Part shown: positions 37,101 through 50,134 of the stretch, in pieces
How the letters are laid out: every line of letters starts with the position of its first letter
How positions within the stretch are numbered: position 1 is the stretch's first letter
Assembly: GCA_023846275.1 (NCBI GenBank)
Contig: JAIUJO010000087.1
Span: 1,046,001-1,110,000, forward strand
Length of the DNA: 64,000 nt
DNA from: Vanilla planifolia
Lineage: Eukaryota; Streptophyta; Magnoliopsida; Asparagales; Orchidaceae
Reading direction: 5' to 3'
The notes under the pieces: model-generated
What the model was told of the DNA's origin: nothing
The model's input: only the letters and a program-made list of their open reading frames with translations
Databases searched by the model: none
Program-made: the position numbers and the translations under genes

Positions 37101-37658
37101 TTAAATTTATACTTTTAATTATGTTTTTCTTATTTGTATAGTCATATTGTTGAGTTGGATGTGCCTCTTGAATTATTTATGCACCTTCAGATGGTTGGTG
37201 ATTGAAACCTCAAAAAATTTGCATTTTTTATGTTGTGCACTGTATTCAGCACAAGAACAAAAAACATATAAATGAAGCAAAAAATGGGAAGCTTCAAAAC
37301 ATTTTCTACTCATTAGTATAGGTGTGTGATGTCATATATACTCTATTTTTACTCATTTTTCTTAGTTTTGTTGATTATAATAACTGATGTATGATTTCTT
37401 GTTTGAATGGAGAGGAAGAACTAAGGGGGACGAGGTCACTTGGTTTACTGTGTGATCTTCTTGGACGAAATGTATGGCTTTATGATCGAACTGCTCATGC
37501 TATTTGCAATGCATGCTTTCACAGTTCTTGAAGGTTTATATTTTCCTTATCTTTACAATTGGTTAAGTCCCATTAGTTATCTTATTATGCCTTTTTTATT
37601 GCTTCTTTTGGCCGATCACAGGGTCATGGTAATGAGCTATCTTATTCATTATAATGAG
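34140..37658 (+). pseudogene. SDA1 homologue, 5' exons 1-4, pseudogene
   Basis: This is the N-terminal part of the same ribosome-biogenesis family as 17037-19419. Exon 1 (about 34140-34492) reads LLQSRMKLDREGNEAKHLLI, then TAG, then SLHLFLQQFS, HLGDLTMFLVHMTPYYPRCL and, after a frameshift, LRSNLAQAIFLLVNKK. Exon 2 (about 37142-37321) reads LELFMHLQMVGD, TGA at 37203-37205 where the family has Arg, NLKKFAF, a shift, and NEAKNGKLQNIF. Exon 3 (about 37407-37532) reads RSLGLLCDLLGRNVWLYDRT and AHAICNACFHSS. Exon 4 (about 37622-37658) reads VMVMSYLIHYNE. Intron 1 is 2.65 kb and holds copy 2 of the 0.6-kb repeat. Later exons are absent downstream. It lies 15 kb to the right of the 3'-exon fragment, so the two cannot be parts of one gene in order. 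Confidence 0.82.
34655..35252 (+). repeat. 0.6-kb dispersed repeat, copy 2 (in SDA1 intron 1)
   Basis: Direct-orientation match to 14749-15337, ending at the common phrase cttaaaagcttta. The sequence diverges abruptly on both sides. Confidence 0.8.
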
Positions 37659-39107
37659 CTATCTTACTTGAAAAGATTCTAAGTTTTGGTATTTTAGTTA
37701 AAAGCTTAAGCATAAGGTAAAAGAATTAAATAAAAGAATCCAATCTCCAAGAGTGAGTTTCATGTTTAAAGGAGAGAGAGTAAATGATAAGTCAAAACTT
37801 AAGAAGATGAAACAAACTTTTTTCCCCAAGTGAATGGTATGATCAAAGGGAAAATACTTAGGTACTTAGAAGTTATAAATAAGATTTTGACTTTACAACG
37901 AGATAACATGAGAAGTCTAAATCTCTCAAACTCCATACAATGCGTTAGTGATGAAATTAGGAAGGAAAGGAAAAATTGTTTTTGGCATTTATAGCCTTCA
38001 CATAATGGAACAATAATGAAGGAAATAAAAAGAGAAAGTAAGATTTATGCTTGTCAAGGCATGCTTACTATGGAATTGTGAAGAAGGTCCATGTAATAAA
38101 AGGTTCACATAGATGTCAAATTCAATTAAAATTTGATTCAAATTATGTGAACCAAAGCAAGTTGAAATGGTTATTTCAAGTAATGAAAAGACACTTGCAT
38201 TTTTATTACTTGAGCATTATTCAAAAACAATTTAATATAAAGAAATGATTGGGACTGATTATGCTAATAACTTTTATTGGGCCTATTCTCATGGGTTATT
38301 AACATATGAAATATAACTATCTAAATAAACATCAAAAGAACTTGTTAACTAGCTCTATAATATCTAAATATGGATCTCCCTTTAATCATTTAATGTTTTG
38401 AGTTATTGTGACCCATTGGAGGATTTGTTGAAGTAGGTTTGGGCTTAATATCAGTGCAAGACTAGGCTGTTGGATGATATATGGTCTGACTAGAAAAGTT
38501 CAAGGGCTAATTTTTTGTTACACTCACATAGATTTGACTAATATTTTCTTGATAGAATTTCATATCTCGAATGATGATCCATGCACGATAAGGTTAGGTT
38601 AAGAAACTTAACAATAAATGGATTTGGCATTAGGTTTTCATGTCTTAAGAGAATATCAATTATTGAATGATCATCACTAACTTTGACTTGTAAGGATGAA
38701 ATATATTCATCTACAAACTAGATGTAATTAACTTAAATAGTTTATTTGTCAATGTCAAGCGAGAATAGTTATGTTGATTTTCTACCAAAAGAAATAAAAA
38801 CCCAAGTAATTTGTAATTTTATAAAGGACATCAAATAACTATTTATTAATGAATTAGCTCAAGAGATGACTTCTTTTAAGATAAAATTTTTTTTTGTTAG
38901 CCCTCAAATAAGTTTGTTAAGTAAAATATTATTAGTTCTTAAGATATCTAAATATTATAATTAAACAAAGAGAGTTGACTTTGTTTAAGTTAACAAAATC
39001 TTGGGAATGTAAAATCATGATGCTAAGTATGAAATTTTATTGATAACTTTAAGGAAAGTCAAATAATACCTTTGATAGTTAGAACAAGAAGAAAAGTGTG
39101 TAACTTT
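37659..39107. other. spacer between SDA1 fragment and gypsy remnant
   Basis: No coding segment is recognisable. The open frame at 38051-38248 resembles no family. It may include the 3' LTR of the minus-strand gypsy element, but no TG...CA bounded pair was found. Confidence 0.35.
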
Positions 39108-40197
39108 TAGCATATATTGAGCCTTCTTAAGTGATCCTTATTCTTTGATTGTTTGAGCTCAACGTCTTCCTCTTTATGAAGTTTATAGACATTTGGTCCT
39201 AGAACATGCTTGATCAAGTACAATTCTTTCAAGTTTGGAGCAAGCTTATGGACGCTTTATTAGTGTTGAGAGCTCTTATATTGTCTAAGAATCAAATCTT
39301 TGACCTTGAAAGGACAATTCTTAATATGGAATATTTTTTCATATTTTACTTTATATTTAATTTCTTTACATGGTCTCTCACACACAGTTTTCCTTGATTA
39401 GGTCCAACTTTTGATTTGCTAGTTTCAAGTTCAAGCTTTTGAACTTGTTAAGTGATTGACCTCGATAGTGATTATATCTTTGAATCCTTAGAAAAACTTG
39501 ACGTGTTGTAGAATGTGTGTGCAATATGCTCACAATATGTCGAGGAGATCACCTACCTACCCAACTTTTTTATCATCAAGACGAGGCTTTTGAATTTTTA
39601 AGATGTCTTTGTTCATTGATTTGGTTTGTCCATCTATGTGAGGATGAGAATTTGAGGCATACTTAAAAAAACAACCATACATTTTGCATAAATCTAGAAA
39701 TTCTTTAGATTGGAACATTATTGTGTCATTCGTAACAATTGCTATGGAAATATTAATCCTATTATAAATTTTTGTCTAAAGAAAACTTTAAATCTTATTA
39801 ATAGTCTTGCCAACAAGAGGCTTCACTTTGATCCATTTTTAAAGGTTGTTAAAAAACAATAACTTCATGCCATAGTCTAGCAATTGGAAATAAAAAATGG
39901 AAATTCATGCCATAGTCTAACAAGAACCAATAAATAATTATTTCTTCCATCTTTGTGAATAATTAGTATGAAAGGAGAGCATGAACTTTACACCCTTTGC
40001 ACCATTTGGTAAATAAAGTAATTTTTTTTCATTATTGGCCAAAAAAATCCTTGATAGATAATCTTAATGGCATTTTTATAGCTAGAGGCATGTCCATCAC
40101 ACTCTCTTGAATGGATCAACTTGATTATATCTTTAACTTCTAAAGGATGGTGTGATGGCCTTAGTTTGTTAAACATTTTTTCCTCTTCTTTGTTCAC
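39108..40197 (-). pseudogene. gypsy integrase remnant
   Basis: The zinc-binding region at 40110-39990 reads IHSRECDGHASSYKNA and GFFWPIMKKN, the 'H...C.GH.....T...I...YFWP.M..D' pattern. The core follows with KWIKVKPLVGKTINKI, IAIVTNDTIMFQSKEF, in which the Asp of the 'SDNG' motif survives as TND, and NSHPHIDGQTKSMNKDIL, which corresponds to 'YHPQTNGQ.E..N..I'. The tail at about 39250-39108 (KLAPNLKELYLIKHVLGPNV then HLRRLNIC) matches the end of plant Tat/Athila-type pol. A 40-bp direct duplication (TTCATGCCATAGTCTA at 39864 and 39904) interrupts the core. No intact enzyme is encoded. Confidence 0.8.
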
Positions 40198-42305
40198 TAG
40201 GGCTTAATTCTTATTATTAATTATTTTTTTCTGCCAAAGATAATTGTATATACATATATGACTAAAAATTATTTTGTTGATCAAATGATGAATTTACAAT
40301 TAAAAAGATACACAAGAACTCAAAATTCCTTTAGACTCTTTTTCTCACCACTTTTCATCCATACTCTTTGGGACCAATGGTGTGCTCAATTTATACATGT
40401 GAAAATATTAGATTATCCCTTTTAGAAAAAATTGAATAATGAGAGGCAAGTCTACCATAGACTTACTATGTCAAAAATAATAACTTCAAGAAAAAAATCC
40501 ATGTTAGTTAAACATATTTTAATTACTCTTTTAATTGATATAACTTTAATGATTCATGATAATGTAACATTCAAAAAAGCTAAGAATGTGTAAGATATCA
40601 TCAAAAGAAACTTCATATAATTCAATAAAAAATATTCATATAATCATAAGAATTAGTATAATAAAAAATATCATGTTATGAGGATGTAAGCAAAGCAAGT
40701 GGATGAGACTTGAAAATACCAATTAAGAATGAGAGAAAACCATCCAATTATGGGGACATCAGGCTTCATATAAACTATCAGAATGTTATCAAGTATCACA
40801 TTATTATATCAAGTATCATAATAAAGATGTCTTGTTATTAAAATGTCCCATAAAATTTATTCTAGATTTTGGTGATATTTTTTAATGGGCATATTACTTC
40901 CTAACTATCCAATTAATTGTAAACTTGATTATAATAAAAACTCTTATTTTATTATGTCTTTTAAGCTTACATGTGAAAATCAATATATGCAACTAAGATA
41001 CACTTAGAATGATAACTAGTATTAGTGGTTTTCCCTACTCAGTCGTTACAAATAATATTAATACATAGTGCCCAATCAAAAGATTTTGTCTGACCTAATT
41101 GCAACAAATATCAATGCACTAATTAAAGAGTTTTGCTTTACTTGATTGTCACAAATATCTCATTCATCTTATTAAAATAATATCAATCAATTGGTATCAT
41201 TGCTTGATTTTGATGTCTATTGCACTTGATTATAATCAAAACTTTGATTTTATCTATCAATTTTCAATGCATGAAACTAAGAAGTATAATAATATAACAA
41301 TTCTTATTAATCTGTTACAAATATTTTAAATATAATTTCATTAATATTGTCTAGCTTGTTCTCACAACATTATCGGTTAAAAAATATCTGATATCAGATA
41401 TTCATTGACATATGTCCAACATCATATATGCATCATCACATATCATTATCATGTTCTCATGACATCTTATGTATATTATTTTATGTTATATTCGTATCTT
41501 TTGTTCATCATGTACTTAGTTCCAGCACAACTCTTTATACTTATTTAGAGTTTGTCATGAGTGGCATTTAATTTACTCAAATAATATCATCTAATGGTAT
41601 CATGATTCTTCAACATATGCTATGTTCCATAAAGTTTGTGCATGAAACCAAATTATGGAAATAAGTATCACAAATACGATTAAATTTGAGTAAAAAGAAT
41701 TTTATTAAACTTAATAGTAAACTTTATTAGTCACTTATCTAAAGAGACATAATTTTTATTGATCAACTTGGTGTCAAATTATTATTTGGTCAATTTGGGT
41801 TGGTTGGTCATTTGGGTTAACTTAAGTAGTTGGTTAATTTTATATGCTAATGCAGGCTTTGGTCACAAGTGACACGTACATTCTAGAATTTTTAGTAGTT
41901 AGCTAAGAGTTGATTTTTGGATAATTTATTCATATCAATATTATAAGAACCAACTTAGTTGAATTCACCCAAATTATTAACAATATTGTCATGATGTTTT
42001 TCTTCCAAACACTTTCTTTCCTCCCTTATCATCATCTCCCTCATCTTCATTTGTCATGAAAAAATATGTTTTGGATTTACTTAAATTTTGTAATGATATG
42101 CTCTTCTCATTAGCATTAGCTTTGTGGAAGCTCCCTTAGCTCCTAAGTGTCCTCTCATGGGCACTCTCCCTTTCTTAAATTTCTTTCTCTCTATCTCTCT
42201 CTTTTTTTTATTGAAAATAATTGCAACTTTTTCTCTCTCCTCATGATCATCCTCTATCAATTAATAAGAGAGCTTATGCGAGAAATGGGTTAGCCAAGCT
42301 TGTCC

Positions 42306-42336
<31 letters not shown>

Positions 42337-42359
42337 CGTTATTATTGTTACTATTATTT
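42306..42359. repeat. (ATT)n microsatellite
   Basis: A run of ATT trinucleotides with two interruptions (cgtt and gttactatt) near its right end. Confidence 0.85.
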
Positions 42360-43109
42360 CTCCTTGGTGGTAGCACTATAAAAAGCTGTAAGGCATCGTA
42401 GTGATGGGTAATTAGCTCATCATTTTAGATTAGACCATGTGTAATGGATGGGCTCTTATAAAGTCAACAAAGAGGGAGTGTCACATGTTAATTTTATGAT
42501 TAAGGATGTTCAAAAAAGTTTTAAAAGATTACATTTTTTTCTTCACTTAGTGAAATGCTCAATATTTTATTCTCTCAAATTATTTCATCTAAGAATTATG
42601 GTTTCAAAATAATATAATTATTTTTATAATTTGTCAAACTTATCGAAGGTTCTCTTAGTTACTAAGATTTTTTAAAGCATAACTATTAGCTTGATATAGA
42701 AATTTAAATGTCATAGATGAACACATTTGTGTATGTCTTGAGATAGGATTTTTGATAATATTGTTAATCAACAAAAGTATATTATTGAACAAATCACTTG
42801 ACCTTTTTTACATCTAACTTTATACGGGTTAGAATCCCAAACTTTAGATAAGTGTCATAGAGATTTATTAGTAAGAAGGCCTTTTAGGTCAAAGAACTAG
42901 GCGATTTAGTAACTCAATACTCAACTTCTTAAGATGAGAAAAGTCTTCACTAGAATCTCTATTATTGGTTCGTAGATCCACTTCTTGATTTTGTTCTTAG
43001 TGAATAAAAAATAGATATATAGTATCATACTTTTGGTAGAATAGGCCAAGCTAGTATTCATAGGATTTTAGTGTAAATCTTTACTTTTTAATAAGACACT
43101 ACTTATTAG

Positions 43110-44060
43110 TTAGTTGGAAACTACTAAAGATTTTTAAGTGCTTCATTTATAGCCTTCAAGCAAACTAGTGACTTGCAATCAAAGATTCATGCTTAGCCTG
43201 TTTGTTGGTGATAATGAAAACAATTATGACAACACCTTTAATCTTTACTTACTAAGAGCTAAGAAGGATTGAACTAATGCTACAAGACTCTCACATGATA
43301 GCTCAATCAAAAAAGGTTGTTAAAAGTTTATAGGGGTGTTAGGTTTTGAATTAAAAGAGTTTCTCTCCATTAGAAAACCTTTAAAAACTTAAGATTTCAT
43401 AAATGAATAGGAAATGAAGTTATGTTCAAACTCGTTATGCTTAATTACTTACTTTTGCAACCTATTTATATCATCTATTGGTTGAAGGATGTCCCTAATA
43501 GGTTTATTGGTTGTCACATCTATGATGTGAATATTGGTATAACTGATATGTCGACATAAGTAAAGCTGGGGTTAGATGCTCTATAAGGGAGTATTTTAGC
43601 TCTACATCTTTCTAAGTGACAGTAACATAATAGATTAGTTGCTGAAATCCAATATTCTCTTGAATTAAAGCAGAGTTAATTATCAAACTTCAAGCAATTA
43701 GATATATACATAAAGGCTTCCTCAGGACTGTTTGCTCAAGATTGGAGGATGAGATAAGTAATAATTAAGCTCTAGAAAAGCCTTTTAATAATCTTCGATT
43801 GACTATTGTCTAAACGTATTGTAGAGTAGCTTGATGAATTGTTGAAGTTTCCCTCCATACTTGAAAATAAAAAAGGTGAACCTGATAAATTTTTTTGCTA
43901 GATATTGAGCATCTCGATGAGCTTTTTAGGAAGGCATGTTTATCAAATCCTTTACCATGTCTAGATTTACTTAGATTCCTTTTTTTGAGACCATGAAGTT
44001 AAGAAACTTTCTTAATAAAGTCCTAAAATTACCTTCAAAATATTTAGTCCCATGGTACAC
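43110..44060 (-). pseudogene. gypsy reverse transcriptase C-terminus and RNase H remnants
   Basis: Leftward from about 44020: KFLNFMVSKKGI, matching 'KFLGFMVS.RGIEVNP'; VNLDMVKDLINMPS, stop, KAHRDAQYLAKKFI; then IEDY, stop, KAFLELNYYLSHPPILSKQS, matching 'AF..LK.YL..PPLLS'. Next come LYVYI, stop, and IYYVTVT, stop, KDVELKYSLIEHLTPALL, matching the RNase H segment with 'YY.SK.L..AE.RY..LEK..LAL', and IHIIDVTTNKPIRDILQPID. A second RNase H-like motif at about 43230-43110 reads TNKQAKHESLIAS, matching 'TNN.AEYEALIAG'. Stops occur every 20 to 30 codons, showing long decay. Confidence 0.75.
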
Positions 44061-44493
44061 TTTTTACATGTCTTTAAATATCTAATTTTCATTAAAAATT
44101 GTTTGCATAATGTTCTAAATTTTTGTATCTCTAACTTTAAAAGATAAAAACAATCATCTTTTAACAAATAGCTCTAGCATTATTTAAATCAAATGACATT
44201 CCCCAAAATGTCACAAAGTAATTAAGGTTCATGTCATTTCATTCTCAATCTTTTGATTTTGAAAACACATTTTTTTAAATAAAAAACCATTACCATGATC
44301 ATTTTTAAAAATCATAGTAAAACTAATATACATTTTTATATTTTGAAAATTATAACAAAATCAATATAAAAAATTTAACATGTTTTCAAAAGGTAAATTC
44401 TTAAATCACTATAAAAAGACAAAAACTAACAACTTAATAGAAACGTAACAAACTACTAAATAAGATAGAGCATGATCTATCATTCCCTTTGAT

Positions 44494-45764
44494 TGTAACA
44501 TCCATAATGTGAGGGCAATTATATGAATAATATTTTGATATTTTAAATTATCATGTGCTTAAATTAATAAAAAAATTATAATCATAGGTTTGATTTATGA
44601 TCTTAACAAGATAAGATTTATAATATCCAAAATATAAAGAAAATTGAATTATTGTTATTTTGAATTATTAAGAATTTTAAAGAATTTTTGAAATCATTAA
44701 AATATTATTTATATTATCCAAAAGTTTTATACCACTAAAGGAGCAACCCCTAAAAAGATAGAGACAAACTAAGAAATAAAACAAATAAATTATTTGAATA
44801 TAATGATAATATGTTGACAAAAAAAATCTTTTGAGTATTAAAATAGAAGATCAAGGATGTAGAAGGATTAACTTATGAGCTTGAAAAAGTTTTTAAAATA
44901 ATTAAAAATATTACATAAACTCACAAAATTATGAAATTTTACTAAGGCATAGAATTTACAAGTATAAGAATAGTAAAAATTTTATGCCTAAAAAAGTAAG
45001 CATGATGGTCATTGAACCAAAAGTTTATGAGGATTTAAAAATATTTTAAGGTTGGTTAAATTATTAAAAATATTAAATATTATTAATATATATGAAATTT
45101 GGCAAACCGGTGATGTTGGCCAAAATGAATCATACAAAATTAACCACTAAACGTTTGAAGTTCAAATTAGTAAAAAAGGCAAGAAATCTTAGAATTTCCT
45201 AATTTTGATTAAAAATTACTTTTTAATTTTCCTAACCTTATTGTACTAATAAGATTGACATGATAGTAACCTAATTTTTTGCAAAACTATTAAATTCCAA
45301 GGGATATGAAGGCAAGAAGTCATTAAACTGAAGAGGACTAATTGTTGAAGCGAAATGAAGCATCGATATTCAGTATGTGAGAGGATGACCATGGCTGATG
45401 AGGGATTTTTGAATAAAATTAAAACATTTTGATCGTGGTTGACAGCTTAAAGGGAAAAGGAGGGAGAGAAGTACTGTTGTTAAATTATTGGAAAGAGTTT
45501 AACTAGTCAAGTAAGGGAATTTAGAATAATCTTGGAAATTAGGAAAGATATATTGTAGTAAGTGTAAAATACTTAAAATGAAGGAAATATGGATCATATA
45601 AAGGCACATAATTTGATAACTATTTTAAGGGGAGACCTTTACAAGAGGAATTGAGATAACAAGCTTATACATCCATATATACTTAGTATTATATAATGCT
45701 TGCTTATATTTTATTAAGCATCATATGATCACGATTTTATTATAGATGTGTAAAACATGTTACA
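44494..45764 (+). repeat. possible solo LTR
   Basis: The block starts TGTAACATCC and ends ACATGTTACA, giving 7-base terminal inverted repeats (TGTAACA/TGTTACA). It has a TATA-like box CATATAAAGGCAC at about 45595-45607, about 160 bases before the right end, as in gypsy LTRs. There is no primer binding site or purine tract next to it and the flanking five bases (TTGAT and ATAAT) do not match, so target duplication is not supported. No second copy was seen in the window. Confidence 0.35.
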
Positions 45765-48700
45765 ATAATATGTATGATGATAACGGCCATTAAAAAAATG
45801 AAAAAACGGCAATGATTATTCTTAATATATTTAGAAAAGAGAAAAAAGGAAAATAAATTAAGAACAAAGTTTCCTAAAAGTTAAGGTATGATTATATAAG
45901 TTCAATGACGTTAATTTTCAAAAGTAATGTTTATCATTCAAGGAGCTTAAATTATGACACAAAACTAATATATTGTTGATTCAATTTGGTTGTGTCTAGA
46001 AGATCAATTGTTTTGACTATTCACTTGCTAAGGTGTTTGATGAAGAAATCTAGAAGGGAAATGATAGAAGTCCAATAATAGTGTTTTGAAAGGCCTTGTG
46101 ATAGGGAAAAGCTTAGCATTAGATATATTGAAGTTATGAAAGCATGCATATAAAAGTAATGATGCATATGTGCATTCAAGTACATTTTATTAAGGGTTTC
46201 TCAATTGTGATTTTTTGCATTGGTTATATATTCACAATGGTGCATTCTTATTTTTACTTTTTATGATGCTTTTGTTGATAGCAATAAGAAAGAGGTTATT
46301 TTATTATGTTTAATTGAACATGGAATTCATTTTTAATTAAACCCAAAAGGGTAAAATTGCTAAGGATTACTATTATATGATACTAAAATATAAAAAAATG
46401 AGAGATTTCATTATTTCTAATATAAATTTTAAAAAATAGAAAAATTTAAAGGATGGTTATAGTCTAATTCAATCATGTTGAAGGAATTGAGGAATGATTT
46501 TGTTATATTGTGATCAAAATATCTTACTCATGTTTACATATAAGTTTTTTAAAACCAAGTGGAATAAAAAAATATTAAATGATTTTAAATATTGTCCTGT
46601 GAATTCAAGTATACAAATAGAACATGTGGTAGATATACTCAAAATGATATGATTAGAAATAATGAAAGCGATAAAAAATTTATTTCCAGGAGTTTTTTGT
46701 TGTATGATTTGAACATGTTATTTTTGGATCAATTAATTTGTTAAGAGAGAAGAGTTGTCATAATTCTCTCATCCAATGGTGGAAGAGGAAGACAAAAAAA
46801 AGGTGAGAACAAATTAATATAAGGGAGTTGACATTTTTCAAACTTAATATCTAGTCAATATGGTGCAATGGTGTCATAGAATTCATGTAATGGTCTTGGA
46901 TTAATGGGATTGTAATGCAATGCACACTCAAAGAAATGTGTTTGAAATTTAGAGTAAAGAAATGCTAATGCAAATGTGGTAATAAAAATGAGATCAAAAA
47001 ATGCATGCAATAAATTTTGATAGACATGTGTTTTGTACCTAATTGCAAGTACGACATATGTAAGTTATGATTTTGATGATGCATGACGACCAGTTTAAAA
47101 TAATAACTCAAATAATTGATACCTTCTATATTGAAAATCAGACAAATTAACCAAGTTCTTGAAAGGCAACTATCCTTTGTCTAACAATTTGCTGGTAGAT
47201 TCCAAGTAAAAGTAGTTAATGAAATTAACTTTAAGCATGCTGTTAAACTCATGCATGCAAATTTAAATATAAGAGGAAATCTAAATTTAAATTTTTGTGG
47301 TGCAACGAAGATGAAAGTGACAATACAATGAACTCATACTAATTCAAACTATATTTTAATAGCAACTTTTACAGGACCAACAAAACTAACATGAGAAAGA
47401 TGTAAAATCATGTTGTTCTTACTTTAACAGTTATATAGATACACAAAGAAATAGCAAGAAAGAAGTGTTATAGCTAGTACAACAAAAATGACTGACAAGA
47501 TATACCAAGGGAAAGACTAGAGAGGTCCCTCTATACATACACATGAAGCGACCAGCACCTCTGGTACTTTAATCTCTGGTCATCTTGGGCTCAGCAACAA
47601 TGATCTATTCTCTAAAAATGTCATAAAAAATATTATTAAAATGGGAAACCTTTCATAATGGGATTTGGCTCTTATACAATTTTATATTGTGTCATTTCCT
47701 CTAGCCCATTATTTTTCTTTGTGTGCGTGTATCTATAGACCTTTAATACAACTTATACATGCATTAATTTTAGTTAGAATTTTTTTTATGGTCAATGGAT
47801 GCATTGTTTTCATTTATGCATGATTGTACATAATGATTTTTGTTCTCATATAACCATGTTTGTATGTACATAATGTAATTTGTGAACGCATTAACTTCTT
47901 TTTGTACCTATGACTACTCATAATCCAAAACATATATTAGACATTGTCTCCGCTTGTATAGAAATAACTATTGTGGAGTGAATATTTTTATGGGCATTTC
48001 TCCCTTTGTGCACATAGAATTTTACATGCATTGCTTTATTTGTGCATATGTAGTTAGGAGGCAAGCATTTATATGTGCACTATGCATCAATAAATAAATC
48101 TAGTTTGCCTATGTTGTTTTTGAATTTGTTGGAATTGAACATGCCGATAATTGATGATGTAACTACTCATATGGTTTGAACATTCCCACCCACACAAACT
48201 AATCATGTATTGGTTACAACAATGGGCATCTCTTCAGATGCATGCGCACGACTGGTGAAACAAATTACTTTGTTAATATTTTTAAGATTGCATAGTGCAC
48301 TTTAGGTTTTATTATATTAGAGGTGGGTTATACTTTCTGGGTGATGGTAATATTAATGATAAAAGAAAAAAAAGACTAAAATATGTCAAAACTATTACTT
48401 CAAAAAAAGGTTTGGATTAGAATAATCATCAACCTAATAAACATTAATGAGCATGACCCTGTTGACTTTATGAGTAGTAAAAAAATGCATGAGATAAGGA
48501 ACCTCGAGCATTGTTTTGCCTATGTAACATGTAGTAAATACATGGACTGCGCAATTTAAAAAATCTTTATCAGAATAACCTTAAAATTTTAACATATGAA
48601 TACACCTATTTGGTTGTCTATTCTAATTATATGAAACACAAAGTAAACAATTTTAATGTAACCTACTAATAAAACAATTTTTTTAAATGGTTGCAATTTA

Positions 48701-50134
48701 TATGTGACTAGAACTATGCATTATATGGAGAGAGAACTATGAAAACACACAATTAAGGTTACACACTTACAAAATATCACTTTTATTGCATGTAAGACAT
48801 TCAATTCTTTATAAGTATAAAATCATTAACTTTAGCATACAAATATGAATAATAGTTTACTTTTAATGACAAAAAATGCTATAAAAAATTAATATATTAG
48901 TGTGAATATTATGCATAAAGATTCTAACCTATAAAGATTAGAGCATAGTGAATGGATATTTTTTCTTTAAGAATGTTTGAATGACTTCAATCATCATGCA
49001 TCATCTCTATTTTCCATGATACACAAATTATTTTGATGCTTGTCAATCATGCACCCTTTTTTAGGGTTAGGAAGAGTGTTAGACATTTGTTAAAAGAATG
49101 TGCAATACATCCTAGAATTTTGTGGAGGATATGAGATTGTGCTTTTTGCAAATTTAGATTAGTGATGCAACATGGCACTTCTAATACATGGTCTTGAAGC
49201 CCAAGTTTGGGAGTTTGACAAGGATACAATACCTTCGTTAAGAGTGCTTGGACTTCATGGAATTTTCCATTTGTCGAGATCTATTTGAATCCTCTTCCAA
49301 ACTAATTGGATTGTTGAAATGTGTAGGAAAGCTTGGAAAGTCTTTTGAATTAAATGCTTGAGTATAAAAATGCAATTTTAGTGGCAATGATGTTTAAAGA
49401 TTATGGTGGTTATGTTGGAAAAATTTATTGCTACTTGCATATGCTTCAAGTATATTGGATTTATTATACAAATTGTTGGGACATAACTAGAGGCACCATC
49501 ATTTGCATTTAATGCCAAGCATTTAAGTTGTAGAAGTTTGATTGATGTTATATCTGGTAATGCTTTGTTAGGACTGGTAGGCAAATTCATATTGCTAGTG
49601 TTTGACCAGTTATGCTACATGATGCTCATGCTTGGTAATAAAGAAGTTATTGTTGATAAAGGGTGACATAATTGAATATTAGAATAGGATTGTTTTCACC
49701 AAGAAAGAGAGCTAAAAAGACGTTGGGGTCAGGGCAATAAAACATTTGATTTTTTTTGGAAAAGCTTTGCCTTTTCCATGTGCTTTAAATAATCATTTGA
49801 TTTTGGTTAGGTAGACTATTTTCTTAATTGATATGTTGATGATGATCTTGAACCAAACAGTGCAAAGTGATATAAGTTTGTTCTCTAGTGAACAACATAA
49901 TTGCACTTTTTTTACAATTTAAAATGATTTGAATTATTTTTTTAGAAGATTGATGCTACGCCATAATGTTGAACCGTCCCTTTCGAGGTCTTGGTTAATG
50001 TTACTTTGGTTACAACTGATTTGCTTTTAAATTATTTCAACTTGATGTGTCTTGTCTTAAACTTTTTGCAACTTTCAAAAACATAATATTTTTTCAATTA
50101 ATCCTTTATGTTTCACTGGTTGCAATTTTTGCAG
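45765..50134. other. long spacer, no gene seen
   Basis: No family is recognised on either strand across 4.4 kb. Short open frames at 49047-49229 and 49378-49590 (minus) lack family resemblance. CTR9 N-terminal exons would be expected upstream of 50135 but none can be recognised. Confidence 0.45.

Larger units (their letters stand above)
39108..44060 (-). mobile_element. Ty3/gypsy retrotransposon pol remnant
   Basis: Reading leftward, the order is the C-terminal end of reverse transcriptase (from about 44060), RNase H (to about 43430), a second RNase H-like domain (about 43340-43110), a gap without recognisable pol, integrase zinc finger and core (40197-39550), and the integrase C-terminal tail (to 39108). 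RT-RNase H-integrase order is diagnostic of Ty3/gypsy, and a second, plant-type RNase H suggests the Tat/Athila-like branch. Every domain has stops and frameshifts. No LTR pair was recognised; the separate LTR-like block at 44494-45764 starts outside this pol. The region 40200-43100 probably includes later insertions. Confidence 0.75.
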
